Positions 24,201-36,074 of a DNA stretch of 64,000 bases are shown here, in pieces. Location: contig NW_025062478.1 in NCBI RefSeq assembly GCF_000002995.4, positions 2,170,001 through 2,234,000 of the forward strand, given 5' to 3'. Under the pieces are notes generated by a model that worked only from the letters and a program-made list of their open reading frames with translations, was not told where the DNA came from and ran no database searches. The stretch is from Brugia malayi (Eukaryota; Nematoda; Chromadorea; Rhabditida; Onchocercidae). Numbering within the stretch: the first letter of the stretch is position 1; each line of letters opens with the position of its first letter. The translations under genes and the position numbers were made by a program.

Positions 24201-26224
24201 GTTAATAAACCATTTTATTTTGCTGTTGTTTTGCCGGTAATTAATTACTTACAAATATTTGCCATAATTTTAACACTAATTATTAATTATCTATGCTAAA
24301 AATAACACATTTTCTCTCTTCTTTAATTTATTATATTGTTTAAAAAAAAATTTTTTTTTTTTTTTTGAAATTTTGCTAATTTTACAAAAAAAAAATTTAT
24401 GAGATATTTAAAACTTCAAAAAAAAAAATTCCAAAAATGTTTTTTTTTTTTTGTTGGATACTTTTGCATTTTGTACATAAATAAATATTTTATAATTATA
24501 ATTAAAATTTATACTTTTGCACAACATTTATAGATCATTCAATCAAATGATGGCTATTCAAATCTTCATTTTTATTCAAATTTACTTGAAAAACTTCAAC
24601 AAGATTACAATGATAATGAATTGAAATTAGTTGGAGCGCAATTTGGTGTTAAAGAAGGATTATTTGTGGAAGAACTTCGAAGTGATGTACGACTTGGTGT
24701 AATTGCAATTATTTTGGTTGTACTTATCATACTGATATATACTGATAGCTTTTTTATCACATTTTGTATCACTGCTAGCTTACTATTATCAATTGGTGTC
24801 GCATTCTTCGTTTATACGGTTTGTTATCATTTTTCTTTTTTTTTTTTGAATTTAAAATTTTTTCACAATCGTTCGTTTCTTACTTTTATTTTTTTTTTTT
24901 TTTTTTCTATTGAAAAATATTAATCTCTAAAAAAAAAAATTTTTTTTATACTTTATTATAATATATGAGAAAAAAGAGAGAGAGGGAGAGAGAGGGAAAA
25001 AAAAAAACTTTAATTTATTGAATTAATTATTTAATTCAAATAAAAACATATATCATTTAAAAAAATAAACAAATAAATAATTGATGTAATTGATGATATC
25101 CACTTTTTTTTGGTGCTCATTATCACTTTTTTTTTTTCTTGATCTTAGTACTAAAATATATGTCAAATTTATCAATTTAATACTTTTTTTTTAATTAAAT
25201 TATTTTTTTACAAAATTTAACTAACATTTAATAATAATTCTATTATACAAATTATTTATGAATAAATGAATATGATATAATTAATGGGATGGTGAAGAAT
25301 TTCTCGGAAATTTTAGTACATAAACTGATAAGATTTAAAAAAAAAAAAAAAAATAATTTTATCATTCCTTTTATAATTTTTGTTTTTCTGAATTTTTATT
25401 TACATGTTGACAGTGATATTTTAGGACGTTTATCATAAAAGTATAAAAAGATATTTATGATAAAGAAATTTTATATTGCAAGAAATATTTGGTAGAAATT
25501 TTGTAATTAACGAATGGATAAAGAAAAGAGTTCATTTAAATTGGTCAAAAGTATCGTTTTTTTTTTTGTTTTTTTTTTTTTGGTCAATTTTTAAATAGGA
25601 AATGATCATTTTATCAGCTATCAGCTTTGTAATCACTCTCTAATATGATTGATGTTTATTTAAATCAGAAAGATAAACAATGCTCTGAAAAGATCACTAA
25701 GCTTATCAAACTAACATTTATAAAACTAATAATTTGCAAATAATTATCAAGAGCAAGACAAAAGAAAATTAGATAGTTTGTTTAAAAAAGAGAATTCTTT
25801 TTTAAATAAACTTTCTGATTTAAGATTTATCATTAGAGAATAATATTACCATCTTATTCTTTCATTTTTCACCTATGACCTCTAGGACATATATTGGTTA
25901 ATTAATTTACTTTGCAAAAGAAATTTTTTTTTAAAAAAAAAAAAGTTTGAAATATTGTGAGATATAAATATTACGAGTGAAATTTATCTTATATATCTAT
26001 ACATATAATTTGTTAAATTGTCTAAAAGTTTTTGAAATTTAAAAAAAAAAAAAAAGAGCAATTTCAGGTAATTCTTGGGATTAAATTTTTTCCATTTTTA
26101 AATTTACTTGCGATGATACTTGTTGTTGCTGTTGGTGCTGATGATGCTTTCCTCTTTGTGTATCAATATAAGAAACATAAAGCGGTAATTTAATTAATAA
26201 ATTTACTTTGCTTTTTCTATTTCC

Positions 26225-26255
<31 letters not shown>

Positions 26256-29200
26256 TTGTTTCAACAATCGAAAATATAATTTATGGTAATTTATAACTTT
26301 GATAGAATTATTATTAAATTATCATTAATTTAGTGAGTAGTTGCTTTTTTAGTTTACATTTTATAACTTCCAATAAAATGTTTTTCTAATTGATCAAATT
26401 AATAAATAACTAAAGCATAAAAATTTTGTTAATTTATATTTTAGGATGCTAGAAAAATCTGGTCACCAATGTTATTAAATTGTGATGCAAATAATACAAA
26501 GGAAGAAAATTCTGATAAGGAAGAGGTGATTTACTAACACACAAATTAATACATTCGACTATGAAATTAATATACCATTCATTTCTCTTTTTACTACTAT
26601 TTCGATAATAAGATGATAGTGATAAAAGATTAATGATAATGATAACGAGGATAGTGACAATAACAATAATGACAACGATGGTAATGAAAGTGACAGTAGC
26701 GATAATGACAATGATAAGGATGATAACGACAATAGCAACAATAACAATGATAATGATGATAATTATAATAGCAATGGTATCAAAGATAATGGTGATAGTG
26801 TGATAGAAACAATGGTTAAAGTAATAATGCTGATGGCGACAGTGACAATAATAATAATAATAATAACGGTGATAATGGAAATGATGGTGACAGTAACAAT
26901 AATAACAATGACAATAATGATAGTCACACTGACAATAATAGTGACAATGATGGTAGAGACAATAGCAGCACTAACAATGAACTAACAATGATAGTGATGG
27001 TGATAATACTAACAATGATAATGATAGTGACAATAGCAATATTAATTGACAGAGGTGATAAGATGATAATAACAAAATAGTGATAGTTCACTGATATGTT
27101 ACTTTCCATCACTATATGTTTGCTAATCATTTAAAGCTTTTAATAACATTTATAAAGAAATTATTCCATCAAATATTCTGTTAAGATAAAATCTGAATCA
27201 AACTTTTCAAATTTTTATTTCTATTGCTACTCGTCTTTTCCCTTTTTTGTTTATTATAATTTTTATTCCTTTTTTTGTTTATTATCAATTTATAAGAAAA
27301 GAAAAACAATAATTAATTAATTTCAGTTAATGGAATATCATCGTAAACAGGTGATATCAGGTTTAAATGATGCATTATCACATAGTGCAATTTCAATGTT
27401 TGTCACATCAGCAACCACTGCTGTCGCATTTTTTGCTAATCTTGCATCAGAGATTGTGGTTCTTAGGTTTGTGTGACATTTTTGTTTCTTTTTTTTTTTA
27501 TTAATTTTATCAATAAAAAAGAAAAGAAAAATGAAAAAAAAAAAGAATGAATTAAATTCGAGAAATGCAAAATTGGTGACAGTAATTATTAATTTACATT
27601 ATTATTTAGCAAATTTTTTAAAATAATGAAAGAGAAGAAGCAAAAAACAAACAAACAAACAAACAAAAGCAAATTGTCAAACAAATCATTCTATTTTAAA
27701 ACATTTAATAAAGTTTGTTTATTGATTATTTTTATTTTATTTTAATTTATTTTAGATGCTTTGGTATATACGCTGGTACATTAATGCTAATCAATTATAT
27801 ATTAGTAATTATAATATTACCTGCTGCAATTATTGTCACTGATACAGGTGTTAAAATATTTACCACTTCGAAATTCTTTATTTCAAAATTAAAATATCGA
27901 ATTGCTTCATTCTGGCATAATGCTGCAACAAATTTTGATAAAATGTTTAATAGATTAATTCCACAAATTGTATATATTATTCGATTACCACTAATACTAC
28001 TAACATTTATTGTATTTGCACTATCAATTTATGCAATTGCTAAAAAACCTGGAATTCGATTACCGGAACGAAATTCAATTCAGGTTAGCGCTATTAGTTT
28101 ATTTCTTCTTTTTCACTTAATTATTTAATTACTTAATTATTATTTAATTCACAAGTCTTTTCTTTTAAAATGATTATATATGTAAATAATAACATACTCA
28201 TTAATAAATAAATGATAATAAATAATTATCTTAAGTAATTAATTATCATAAATAATCTAAATATGCAAATTAATTTTTTGATAGAAAATTAAATCATTTT
28301 ATTTTGTTTAGTTTTTACGTTCAAATCATCCATATGAATGGTTCGATGAAAATGCTGCGACATTATTTGATTTTTCGATTGGTCAACAGCCAAAAATGAA
28401 TGTTGTTGCTGTTTGGGGCATTAAGCCAACAACGTTAGTAATTAAAAAAATTTTTTTGAATAATTAATATTTTGAAATAAATATTATTTAGCAGTGAAAA
28501 TTATTTCAAATTCTTCAATGAAAATTTTTCAAAATAAATTATTTGTTATTATCAATTTCAAATTGTAATAGTTTACAAAAATTATTGCTAATATAATTGA
28601 AAATTTAACAAAATTTTAAATAAGTTTTCCATCATATTTTCAAATGTAATTTGTTTATTTTAGAGATGGGAAAAGTTGATAAAAAATTTAAAAATAAATG
28701 ATAATAATATATATAAAATTTAAATCTTTGTAGAACTGGAAGTTTGCTAATTCCAAATGAAAAAGGAACGCTTAATGTGGATAATGGATTTATTGATCTT
28801 TTGGCTAATCATCTTCTAGAATTTCAGGTTAATTTTTATAAATATAAAAATGAACTATCAAATGACAAAATTTAGTTTTAAGAATTTTTCATTATATATA
28901 TATTTTAAACAATTCATTTCAAAAAAATTTAAATTAATGCAATTGCTAAAAGTATAAATAAAAATAATTTTTTAATATTAATAATATTTTTTACTAATTT
29001 TAGACTTTGCTTAAACAAATTAGTTATCAAACTAATCCAAAAATAGAACAGAAATTATGGTTGGATGAATTTATTAATTGGACAAATTTGAATACAACAA
29101 CGGAAAGTTGCAAACTATTTGCTGTAAACCAATCTCAATTATCAACTGTTAGTTAATTACTTCCAAAAAAAAAAAAAAATTAGAAAAATAAAATAAAATA

Positions 29201-31607
29201 AATAATAATCTGAAAAAGCTTTTTTTATCTTTCCTAAATTTAATATTAGGTGATTATCTTTAATCGAATATTAATAATTTGTTAACATTAATTATATTAT
29301 CAAATTATTATTTACAAATAATTTTACAATCACATCTTTTTTTTTTTAGTTTTAAAAAAAAAAAACTTTTTGAACTTTTTTAAAACAACTTTTCTTCCTA
29401 ATATTATAGATGTTTTGAATTTTGTTTTTCCTCATTTTTTCAGCCAATATCATTTTCCGGAAATATACTTTCACGTTGTTTCCTTCAATACGGACGTGCA
29501 ACATCACTTCCATCACTTGATAAATGGCAACAAAAAGATACCGATGGACCAATATTTGATAACAACGACGTCTTTTTGGCGTATTTCTTATCAACACCTA
29601 GCAAATATAATTTTTCATCTGTTTTTAAAGAAATGAAACCATTTTTCGATTTTATTGATAGCATAAAAGTGGAACGAAGTGAAATTTCAGGTGAGTGTTA
29701 GTATTATTATTATCTTACATTAATTTCATTTACGTTAATTACAAAAATTTATTCACGTAAAAAAATTATCATCTCATTGCTATTGTTTACGTTAGGAATT
29801 ATTGTACTCACGTACTGTTGCTATTGTTTACGCTAGGAATTATTATACTCACGTACTGTTGCTATTGTTTACGCTAGGAATTATTGTACTCACGTACTTT
29901 TGCTATTGTTTACGTTAGGAATTATTATACTCACGTACTGTTGCTATTGTTTACGCTAGGAATTATTATACTCACGTACTGTTGCTATTGTTTACGCTAG
30001 GAATTATTATACTCACGTACTGTTGCTATTGTTTACGCTAGGAATTATTGTACTCACGTACTTTTGCTATTGTTTACGTTAGGAATTATTATACTCACGT
30101 ACTGTTGCTATTGTTTACGCTAGGAATTATTATACTCACGTACTGTTGCTATTGTTTACGCTAGGAATTATTATACTTACGTACTGTTGCTACTGTTTAC
30201 GCTAGGAATTATTATACTTACGTACTGTTGCTTTTACTTACGCTAGAAAAAAAAGTTATTACTTGCATTTAATAACTGAATGCATTTAATGAAAAAATTT
30301 TATTTTAATTGGTTAAATTTTTCTTTTTCTTTTTTTTTGTTCATTTGTATAAAATAATTTTTATAGGGTAAAATAATTGAGCATAAGTGGAATAAAAAAC
30401 AATAAATAATAGAGCTAAAAAGAATTGAAAATTTTTTAATTATTTTAAAATTAATATTTTTTTTCTTTTTTTTTCCTTCTTCACTTTTTATTTTTCTAAA
30501 TTTTATTGCAGAATTTAATGAACCATTAATGCTAACAGTAAGTGGTATAGCAAGATTGTATGATTTATTGGAACGTATACTGAATGGTACTGCTATTTCG
30601 GTATTTATTTCATTGATAGTTAGTATGATGGTTATCATTTTTATCACTTTTAATGTGATCTTATCAATTTTGGCTATCATTTGTATTGCTACAATTGTTA
30701 CTGTAACTGTTGCTATTGTACTTTGGATAGGTAAGTTAAATTTTTTCTTTTTTTTTTTTTTTACAATGATTTTAATTTTTTTAAAAATGTTTGTCTTTTT
30801 CTTTTGTTTTGTTTCTTTAAAAATTTGAAATTTTTTTTTTGTTAAACTAAATTTTTTAGAATTTATAAGTATTAATAAAATAATCAATTTCAGGTTGGAC
30901 AGTTAATGTTGTTGAAGCAACAATAATTGTACTAACAATTGGTATGAGTTTTGATTACTGTCTTCATTTTGCTGTTGGTTTTCGACTTCATAAAACCAGT
31001 GATTACAGGTTATTTTAATTTTTTTTTTTCTTTTTTTTTTTAAAAAAAAAAAGTATAATTTTATTTTTATATATTTATTATTTCAGTATTACATAGAAAT
31101 AGATGAAATATAATAAAATACTTTGTTATCTATTAGAAAAGTTATAATTAAAAACACAATACTTCAAAATAATTATAACTGAAAATATAATACGAAGAAA
31201 AAAATTATCAATTAGAAATAATTTTGAATGAGTTAGAAATATAATATTTCAAAATAATACTTTTTTTTTTAAATTTTTCAAAAAAAAAAATATTTAATTA
31301 TTTTAAATAATTAAAGCAAAGCAAAATAAAAACGTTAAACGAAATATTATTTAAAAAAGTTTTAAAAATTAGTTTTAAAAATTAAGAAAATTTCAGTGTG
31401 ATTGCATCTGCTGTTGGTATTCCCGTACTTTTATCAGCTATTTCTTCATTCATTTCCGGATTTGTTCTAATCGGTGCATCAACACAAGCATTTTTTGAAA
31501 TTAGTATTTTTCTTATGCTAATTACGATTATAAGTTTTACAAGTGCTGTATTTATTTTTCCATCGATGGTTACATTATTACTACAGAAATGCTCATCAAA
31601 TATTTAA
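21279..31607 (+). CDS. Dispatched/CHE-14-like RND transporter with sterol-sensing domain
   Basis: Eighteen exons: 21279-21340, 21734-21857, 22230-22363, 22601-22772, 23191-23378, 24077-24236, 24534-24818, 26068-26184, 26445-26525, 27327-27466, 27756-28083, 28312-28433, 28734-28827, 29004-29147, 29444-29690, 30512-30730, 30894-31008, 31397-31607; 2943 nt, 980 residues. About 12 membrane segments: TM1 in exon 2, TM2-6 (sterol-sensing domain) in exons 7-11, TM7 near the end of exon 11, TM8-12 in exons 16-18. Two Cys-containing lumenal domains lie after TM1 and TM7. TM4 carries VAVGADDAF (Asp400, Asp401) and TM10 carries [11 protein letters not shown] (Asp893), the acidic residues that couple ion flow in this superfamily. 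GADDAF fits Dispatched better than Patched/PTR (usually GVDD). Dispatched proteins release lipid-modified Hedgehog; nematode CHE-14 acts in apical secretion and cuticle. RND/SSD membership is firm, the subfamily less so. Confidence 0.88.
23564..23984. repeat. Degenerate GTAGAAAATGTACCGGAAT-type minisatellite
   Basis: Lies in the intron between exons 5 and 6 of the transporter gene. Roughly 26-bp units built around CCTGTAGAAAATGTATCGG and related ACCGGAATAT forms recur about ten times with much divergence. The block is interrupted at 23687-23777 by one copy of a 91-bp repeat (separate entry). It is richer in CCGG than the surrounding intron. Confidence 0.75.
23687..23777. repeat. 91-bp perfect direct repeat, copy 1
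   Basis: Identical over 91 bases to 23985-24075, offset 298. It begins AATAATGAGAATTTTGATT and ends AAATGATAATTTTA. This upstream copy is followed by TACC, so it has no AG at the position that serves as the splice acceptor in copy 2. Confidence 0.93.
23985..24075. repeat. 91-bp perfect direct repeat, copy 2, with splice acceptor
   Basis: The copy runs directly into the acceptor of transporter exon 6 (AATTTTAG|CATTG, exon starts 24077). The duplicated segment therefore includes the probable branch-point and polypyrimidine region of that exon. Perfect identity suggests a recent duplication or gene conversion. Confidence 0.93.
26590..27060. repeat. Degenerate GAT/AAT/GAC trinucleotide tract in transporter intron
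   Basis: About 470 bp of interrupted GATAATGAT, AACAATGAC and GATGGTGAC units between exons 9 and 10. They give long low-complexity frames on both strands. It is interpreted as a decayed trinucleotide repeat, not an exon: flanking exons join in frame without it. Confidence 0.85.
29776..30246. repeat. 41-bp minisatellite with four-unit higher-order pattern
   Basis: About eleven copies of a 41-bp unit (GCTAGGAATTATTATACTCA then CGTACTGTTGCTATTGTTTA and C) lie in the intron between exons 15 and 16. Variant sites (gtt/gct, attg/atta, actg/actt) form a block of four units that is repeated: units 3-6 and 7-10 share the same variant order. Expansion by 164-bp steps is inferred. Confidence 0.93.
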
Positions 31608-31961
31608 TATTTCAATTGGAGAAGAAAATAGAAAAAGAAAAATTCAATAAAATTATAAATAAAAATGTTATTTTAATTTGGTATGAATTATTTGATAAAT
31701 AATAAATAATTTAATAATTTTTTAAATGATAATACACAAACACAAACACACACACACATACAATTAAATTGTCAAATGTCATCCAGGAATTTTTTTTTTT
31801 TTTTTTTTGCATTTTATTATGAAAAATTATTATAAATTCTTTCGTTTCTTTTTTTTTATAATGCAAATTTTGATTGTTACAAAAAAAAAAAAAAAAATAA
31901 ATGAAAATTGAAATATAAAAATTTGTTAATTTGTCATATTTTATTATTGTTTGAAAATAGG
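31608..31961. other. Short intercistronic region, transporter to kinase
   Basis: Only 354 bp between the transporter stop and the kinase ATG on the same strand. It holds AATAAA at 31646-31651 (probable polyadenylation signal), a short CA tract at 31739-31760, poly-T at 31790-31809 and a TTGAAAATAG acceptor-like site two bases before the kinase ATG. This fits a nematode operon with spliced-leader processing, but an independent promoter is equally possible from sequence alone. Confidence 0.5.
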
Positions 31962-34900
31962 ATGATGCTAAATGAACGGTTAGCCAAAAAAAAAAAAAAA
32001 ATGAGAAAAAGTTTAAATAAAAATTAATTTTTTATTTATTAAATTTTTTATTTATTTATTTAATTTATTTAGATCACTCAAACATTCAAAATTTTTAAGT
32101 CATATTTTGAAAAGGTTATACTGTCATATTGTCAAGTATTTTATGAACTGCTTAAATTTACCTTAAATTTTACCTGTGTACATGTATTAATCTATTTTGT
32201 TTTATTTAATTAATTATATATAATAAATACATTTATTAAATAAATTAATAACAATTATTTATTCATTGTTTATAAAATGAGATTAATTTTAAAAAAATTT
32301 TTTTTTTTTTAAAGTTGTACAACAAATGAAGATCAGAATGGAAATGCAGAAATTCATCGTCTTGCTAAGTTTATTAAGCAAAATGCTATCATTGATGATT
32401 GGGAAGTGATAAAAATCATCGGTGCAGGTCAATTTGATTGACCTTTATGTGAAAAATTTAAAGAAAAAAAAAAGAATAATAACTGAAACGATGATTAATT
32501 AATTTTAGTTTAAATATGAAAAAAATTGAAATCAAAAAAAAAAAAAAAAAATTGAATTCATATATTAATTACATTTAATTGTCTTCAAAATAATAACATT
32601 TAACATTTGCATTTATTTAATTGAAATGAATGAAAAAAAAAAAGAGAATAACTAATGAATAAGTTTAAGAATATGAAAGTTTCTTTTTTTTTTTTTTTTT
32701 GGTTACTTATAATTAAATAATTAATAAATAATAATTAAATAATTTAATAGGTGCAAACGGTTTGGTTATTCGTGTTAAGCATATTAAAACACATAAAGTA
32801 GCAGTAATGAAAATTGCAATTAATCCGGCAACATCCGGTTCAATTAATTGGGAATGGAATATATTAGAAAAAATTATGAATGTATTATTTATCCTTTCAT
32901 TTTTATTAGTTCACTTTTTTTTTTTCATTTAAAATTAATTATTTTATTTTTAGTTTTGTTTCTGTTCAATATTTCTTTTCTATTTAAAATTGAACAAATT
33001 TTATTATTATTATTTTTATTATTATTCAATAATTAATGAGTTTTATTCTCATTACCCTACGCAAATTCAATTTTTTTTTTTTTTTTTTCAAATATTAGCA
33101 AATTTTATTTTATTTCAAATTTATAGCCAAAAAATAAGGAAGATCGAACAAAACATTTGGTACGACGAATCGATTATGGTTATACATTTAATATGGATAA
33201 AGAAAATGTATAATATTAAATTGATTAAATTTAATTAATTTAATATTATCAATTTTAATATGAAATATATATAGTTGGACGAGAGAAGAAGAGAGTGAGA
33301 AGAAAAGAATTTATGATAAATTATTTAAATTTGTAAATTATAATTAAATTTTAGATAAGTTATATTATAATGGAATATTTGCCAGGAAATCCAGTTAGTA
33401 TAATTGGTCTTTTAAAAGGTAATCAACTTTTATCAAAGGTAGCTGAATTCGGTCTTCAACTTCTTAAGGTAGTTTTCTTTTTTTCTTCCTTTCTTTTTCT
33501 TTTCTTTTTCCATTGAAGAACTTTTGCATATTTGTTAATGAAATTTATAAATGTTAAATAATAATTGATAAATAAAATTATCATTTAAATTAAAATTATG
33601 AAATTAAAATTAATTTCATATATTATTTTACACTTTTATTTGTTTTACAAAATGATGAGAGAAAAAAAAGTTCAGAAGTTCTAATAATTTTAATTAATTT
33701 TACTGTTTTACAAAATTATTTTAAAAATGTTTTTTTTTTCAAAAAAAAAAAAAACATTTCAATGAAAAATTTCAAATATAATGCTAGGCTGTGTATGATT
33801 TACATTGTCTTGGCTATATTCATCGTGATATAAAGCCAGAAAATGTTGGACTTTATAATGATAACATTCTTGTCTTGTATGATCTTGGATTAGCACGATT
33901 TTATACAAATCAAAATGGACAAGTACGAGAATCACGATGCTTATGTGGTATGCGTGGTACCGATGAATGGGCTAGTTTATCAGCTGAATTAGGAAGAGAT
34001 CAGGTATACAAAAAATAAAAATTATTATATAATTTTTATCATACTAAATATTATTTGAGATTAATTAATATTGTTAATTTAAAAAAAAAAAAAAAAAATG
34101 CTATCAGATTGATTACTTTCTAATTTTTTCTTCTTTACTAATTTCAAAAAAAAAAGATTAAAAATGTAAAATTATCACTCATTTTTTTTTTTCTTCTTAA
34201 TACTCTTTCTTATTATCATTGATAGGGACGAATTGATGATCTTTGGGGATGGTTTTATGTTCTCATCGAATGGATCAATTGCGCTTCTAAATATCCTCTT
34301 TGTTGGGCACCTTTTGATGATTATCCTGATTTACGTCATCTTTGTAAATCATCAATATTTCCTGCAAAATATGTTCTTCGAAATTGTCCACCAGAATTTT
34401 TCAAAATACAAGTTAGTTGCTAGCATCGTGCTTGAAAAAAACATTAAAGCTATATTATGTGACATAATTATATCTCTCACCAAAAAAAAAAAAAAAAAAA
34501 AAAAGAATTTACTAAAATATTAGGAAGATTTTAAATATAATTGCAATTTTATTTCTGAAAAATTGATCGCTTATCAAAAATTTCCATTTGTTGTTTAGAA
34601 TTTTTTTCGTGCATATTTATTTATAATTATAATAATAAAAATTGCATACTAATTTATAATTAATTCTTTTTTTTTTTTTTTTTATATACAATTTTTTCTT
34701 GCATATTTATTTTATATTTATTTGCAAAATTGCTGATGTTAAAATAGTCAAAAGAATATGAAATTTTAAAATTTCAGCTTAATATTTAAATGATTCAATA
34801 TAGAAATATTTCAGTGTTATTTACGATGTTTAAATCGTGATGATTCACCGAACTATTTCTATTTGGCTACATTATTAGATGATGTTAAAAAGAGAGCAAA

Positions 34901-34994
34901 TGGTGCAAACCCTGTAAAATTTTTACAACAATCATCAAATATTGATATTGAACGAGCTGAACGTTTGTCACAATTAGAGCTTGAATATTTTTAA
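31962..34994 (+). CDS. Tau-tubulin/casein kinase 1-like protein kinase
   Basis: Eight exons: 31962-31978, 32315-32427, 32751-32881, 33127-33207, 33355-33468, 33788-34003, 34226-34411, 34815-34994; 1038 nt, 345 residues, nearly all kinase domain. Motifs: glycine loop IIGAGANG (42-47), VAVMK with Lys64, HRDIKPEN (Asp166, Asn171), DLGLAR (Asp184, replacing DFG), and GRIDDLWGWFYVLIEW, which matches the RHDDLWSLFYML region of TTBK proteins. GTDEWASLSAELGRDQ stands where CK1/TTBK have GTVRYASxxAH. Catalytic Lys, Asp and metal Asp are intact, so activity is expected. The TTBK-like branch of CK1 kinases is strongly expanded in nematodes, often sperm-linked; which member this is cannot be told. The first exon is only 17 nt and its exon-2 acceptor (TTTTAAAG) is weak, so the first six residues are the least sure part. 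It may share an operon with the transporter upstream. Confidence 0.88.
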
Positions 34995-35146
34995 TACGAT
35001 ATATGGAAAAAAAAAAAACTTTTAATTTAATCATATGTTAAAAAAAAAAAAAAAAAAAAAAAAAGAAAGCTCAGAAACAAAAAAAATATATATATGAAAT
35101 TTTGAAGTAGCAAAATTTTTTTCACACATCCATTACAACACAAATA

Positions 35147-36016
35147 TCAAATGCTAACAAAATTACCCCTTTCCTCATTTTTAACCCATAATTCTGGATT
35201 GATCAAACTTTCGATTTCATCGTCTGCGTAATTACCTAAAATAAACAAAATGGTCAAAGATTCAAATAATTACTAAAAATTAATGAAGTTTTCCGATTTT
35301 TTCAATAATTGATTTTATCTAATTTCATCTGTCATCTCTAATGATAAATATTACATATACTCTTATCTTCTTGTTCTTTTTTCTCCTTTTTTTTTTAGAA
35401 ACAGATCAAAAATGAATGATATTCCTATTCGTTTTCTCTTTCTCATTTCCATATGAACAAATCATAATGTCAACAAAATGATTATACAATAATAAATAAA
35501 ATCAAAATTAAACATTAACAATTGTATTTATTTTTTAATATTATTTGCAATTATTTGACTGATACTAATATGAACATATAAAATTTAAAATTTAAATCAA
35601 AATTTAAAAATCAACCTCGACTTCTACGTGGAAAACATTTGTCTGTAATATGATGCAAATCACTAGCATATTGCATACGATGATCTTCTATAAGACTTTC
35701 ATCACCATCATGACATGCTTTAACATGCTTAATTACATCCGATTTAGTGATTGTTGTCCACGTTTTTTTACATTCACGACAAAAGAACATCGGTAGACGC
35801 ACGTGTCTTTAAAAGTTAATAAATGACGAACAATTTTTCTTTTTTTTAAAAAAAAAGAAGATAATAAATGGTCATTTTTGTATATAAATACTCATTTTTA
35901 GTCGTATATATAAATTAATTAGATCAAATCATTTTTCATTTTTTTTCAAAAAAAAGTTATTCATATCATTGAAATTATATTACTGTTCATTTTAATAGCA
36001 TTTATTTTTTCTAAAA

Positions 36017-36074
<58 letters not shown>

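Noticed and set aside
26559..27130. Open frames on both strands
   Set aside because: Low-complexity GAT/AAT repeat; flanking transporter exons join in frame without it.
29776..30246. CRISPR-like regular repeat array
   Set aside because: Units are contiguous 41-bp tandem copies without unique spacers, in an intron of a eukaryotic gene.
30300..30887. 195-codon minus-strand frame
   Set aside because: Antisense of transporter exon 16 plus flanking poly-A sequence; lysine and isoleucine-rich with no motif.
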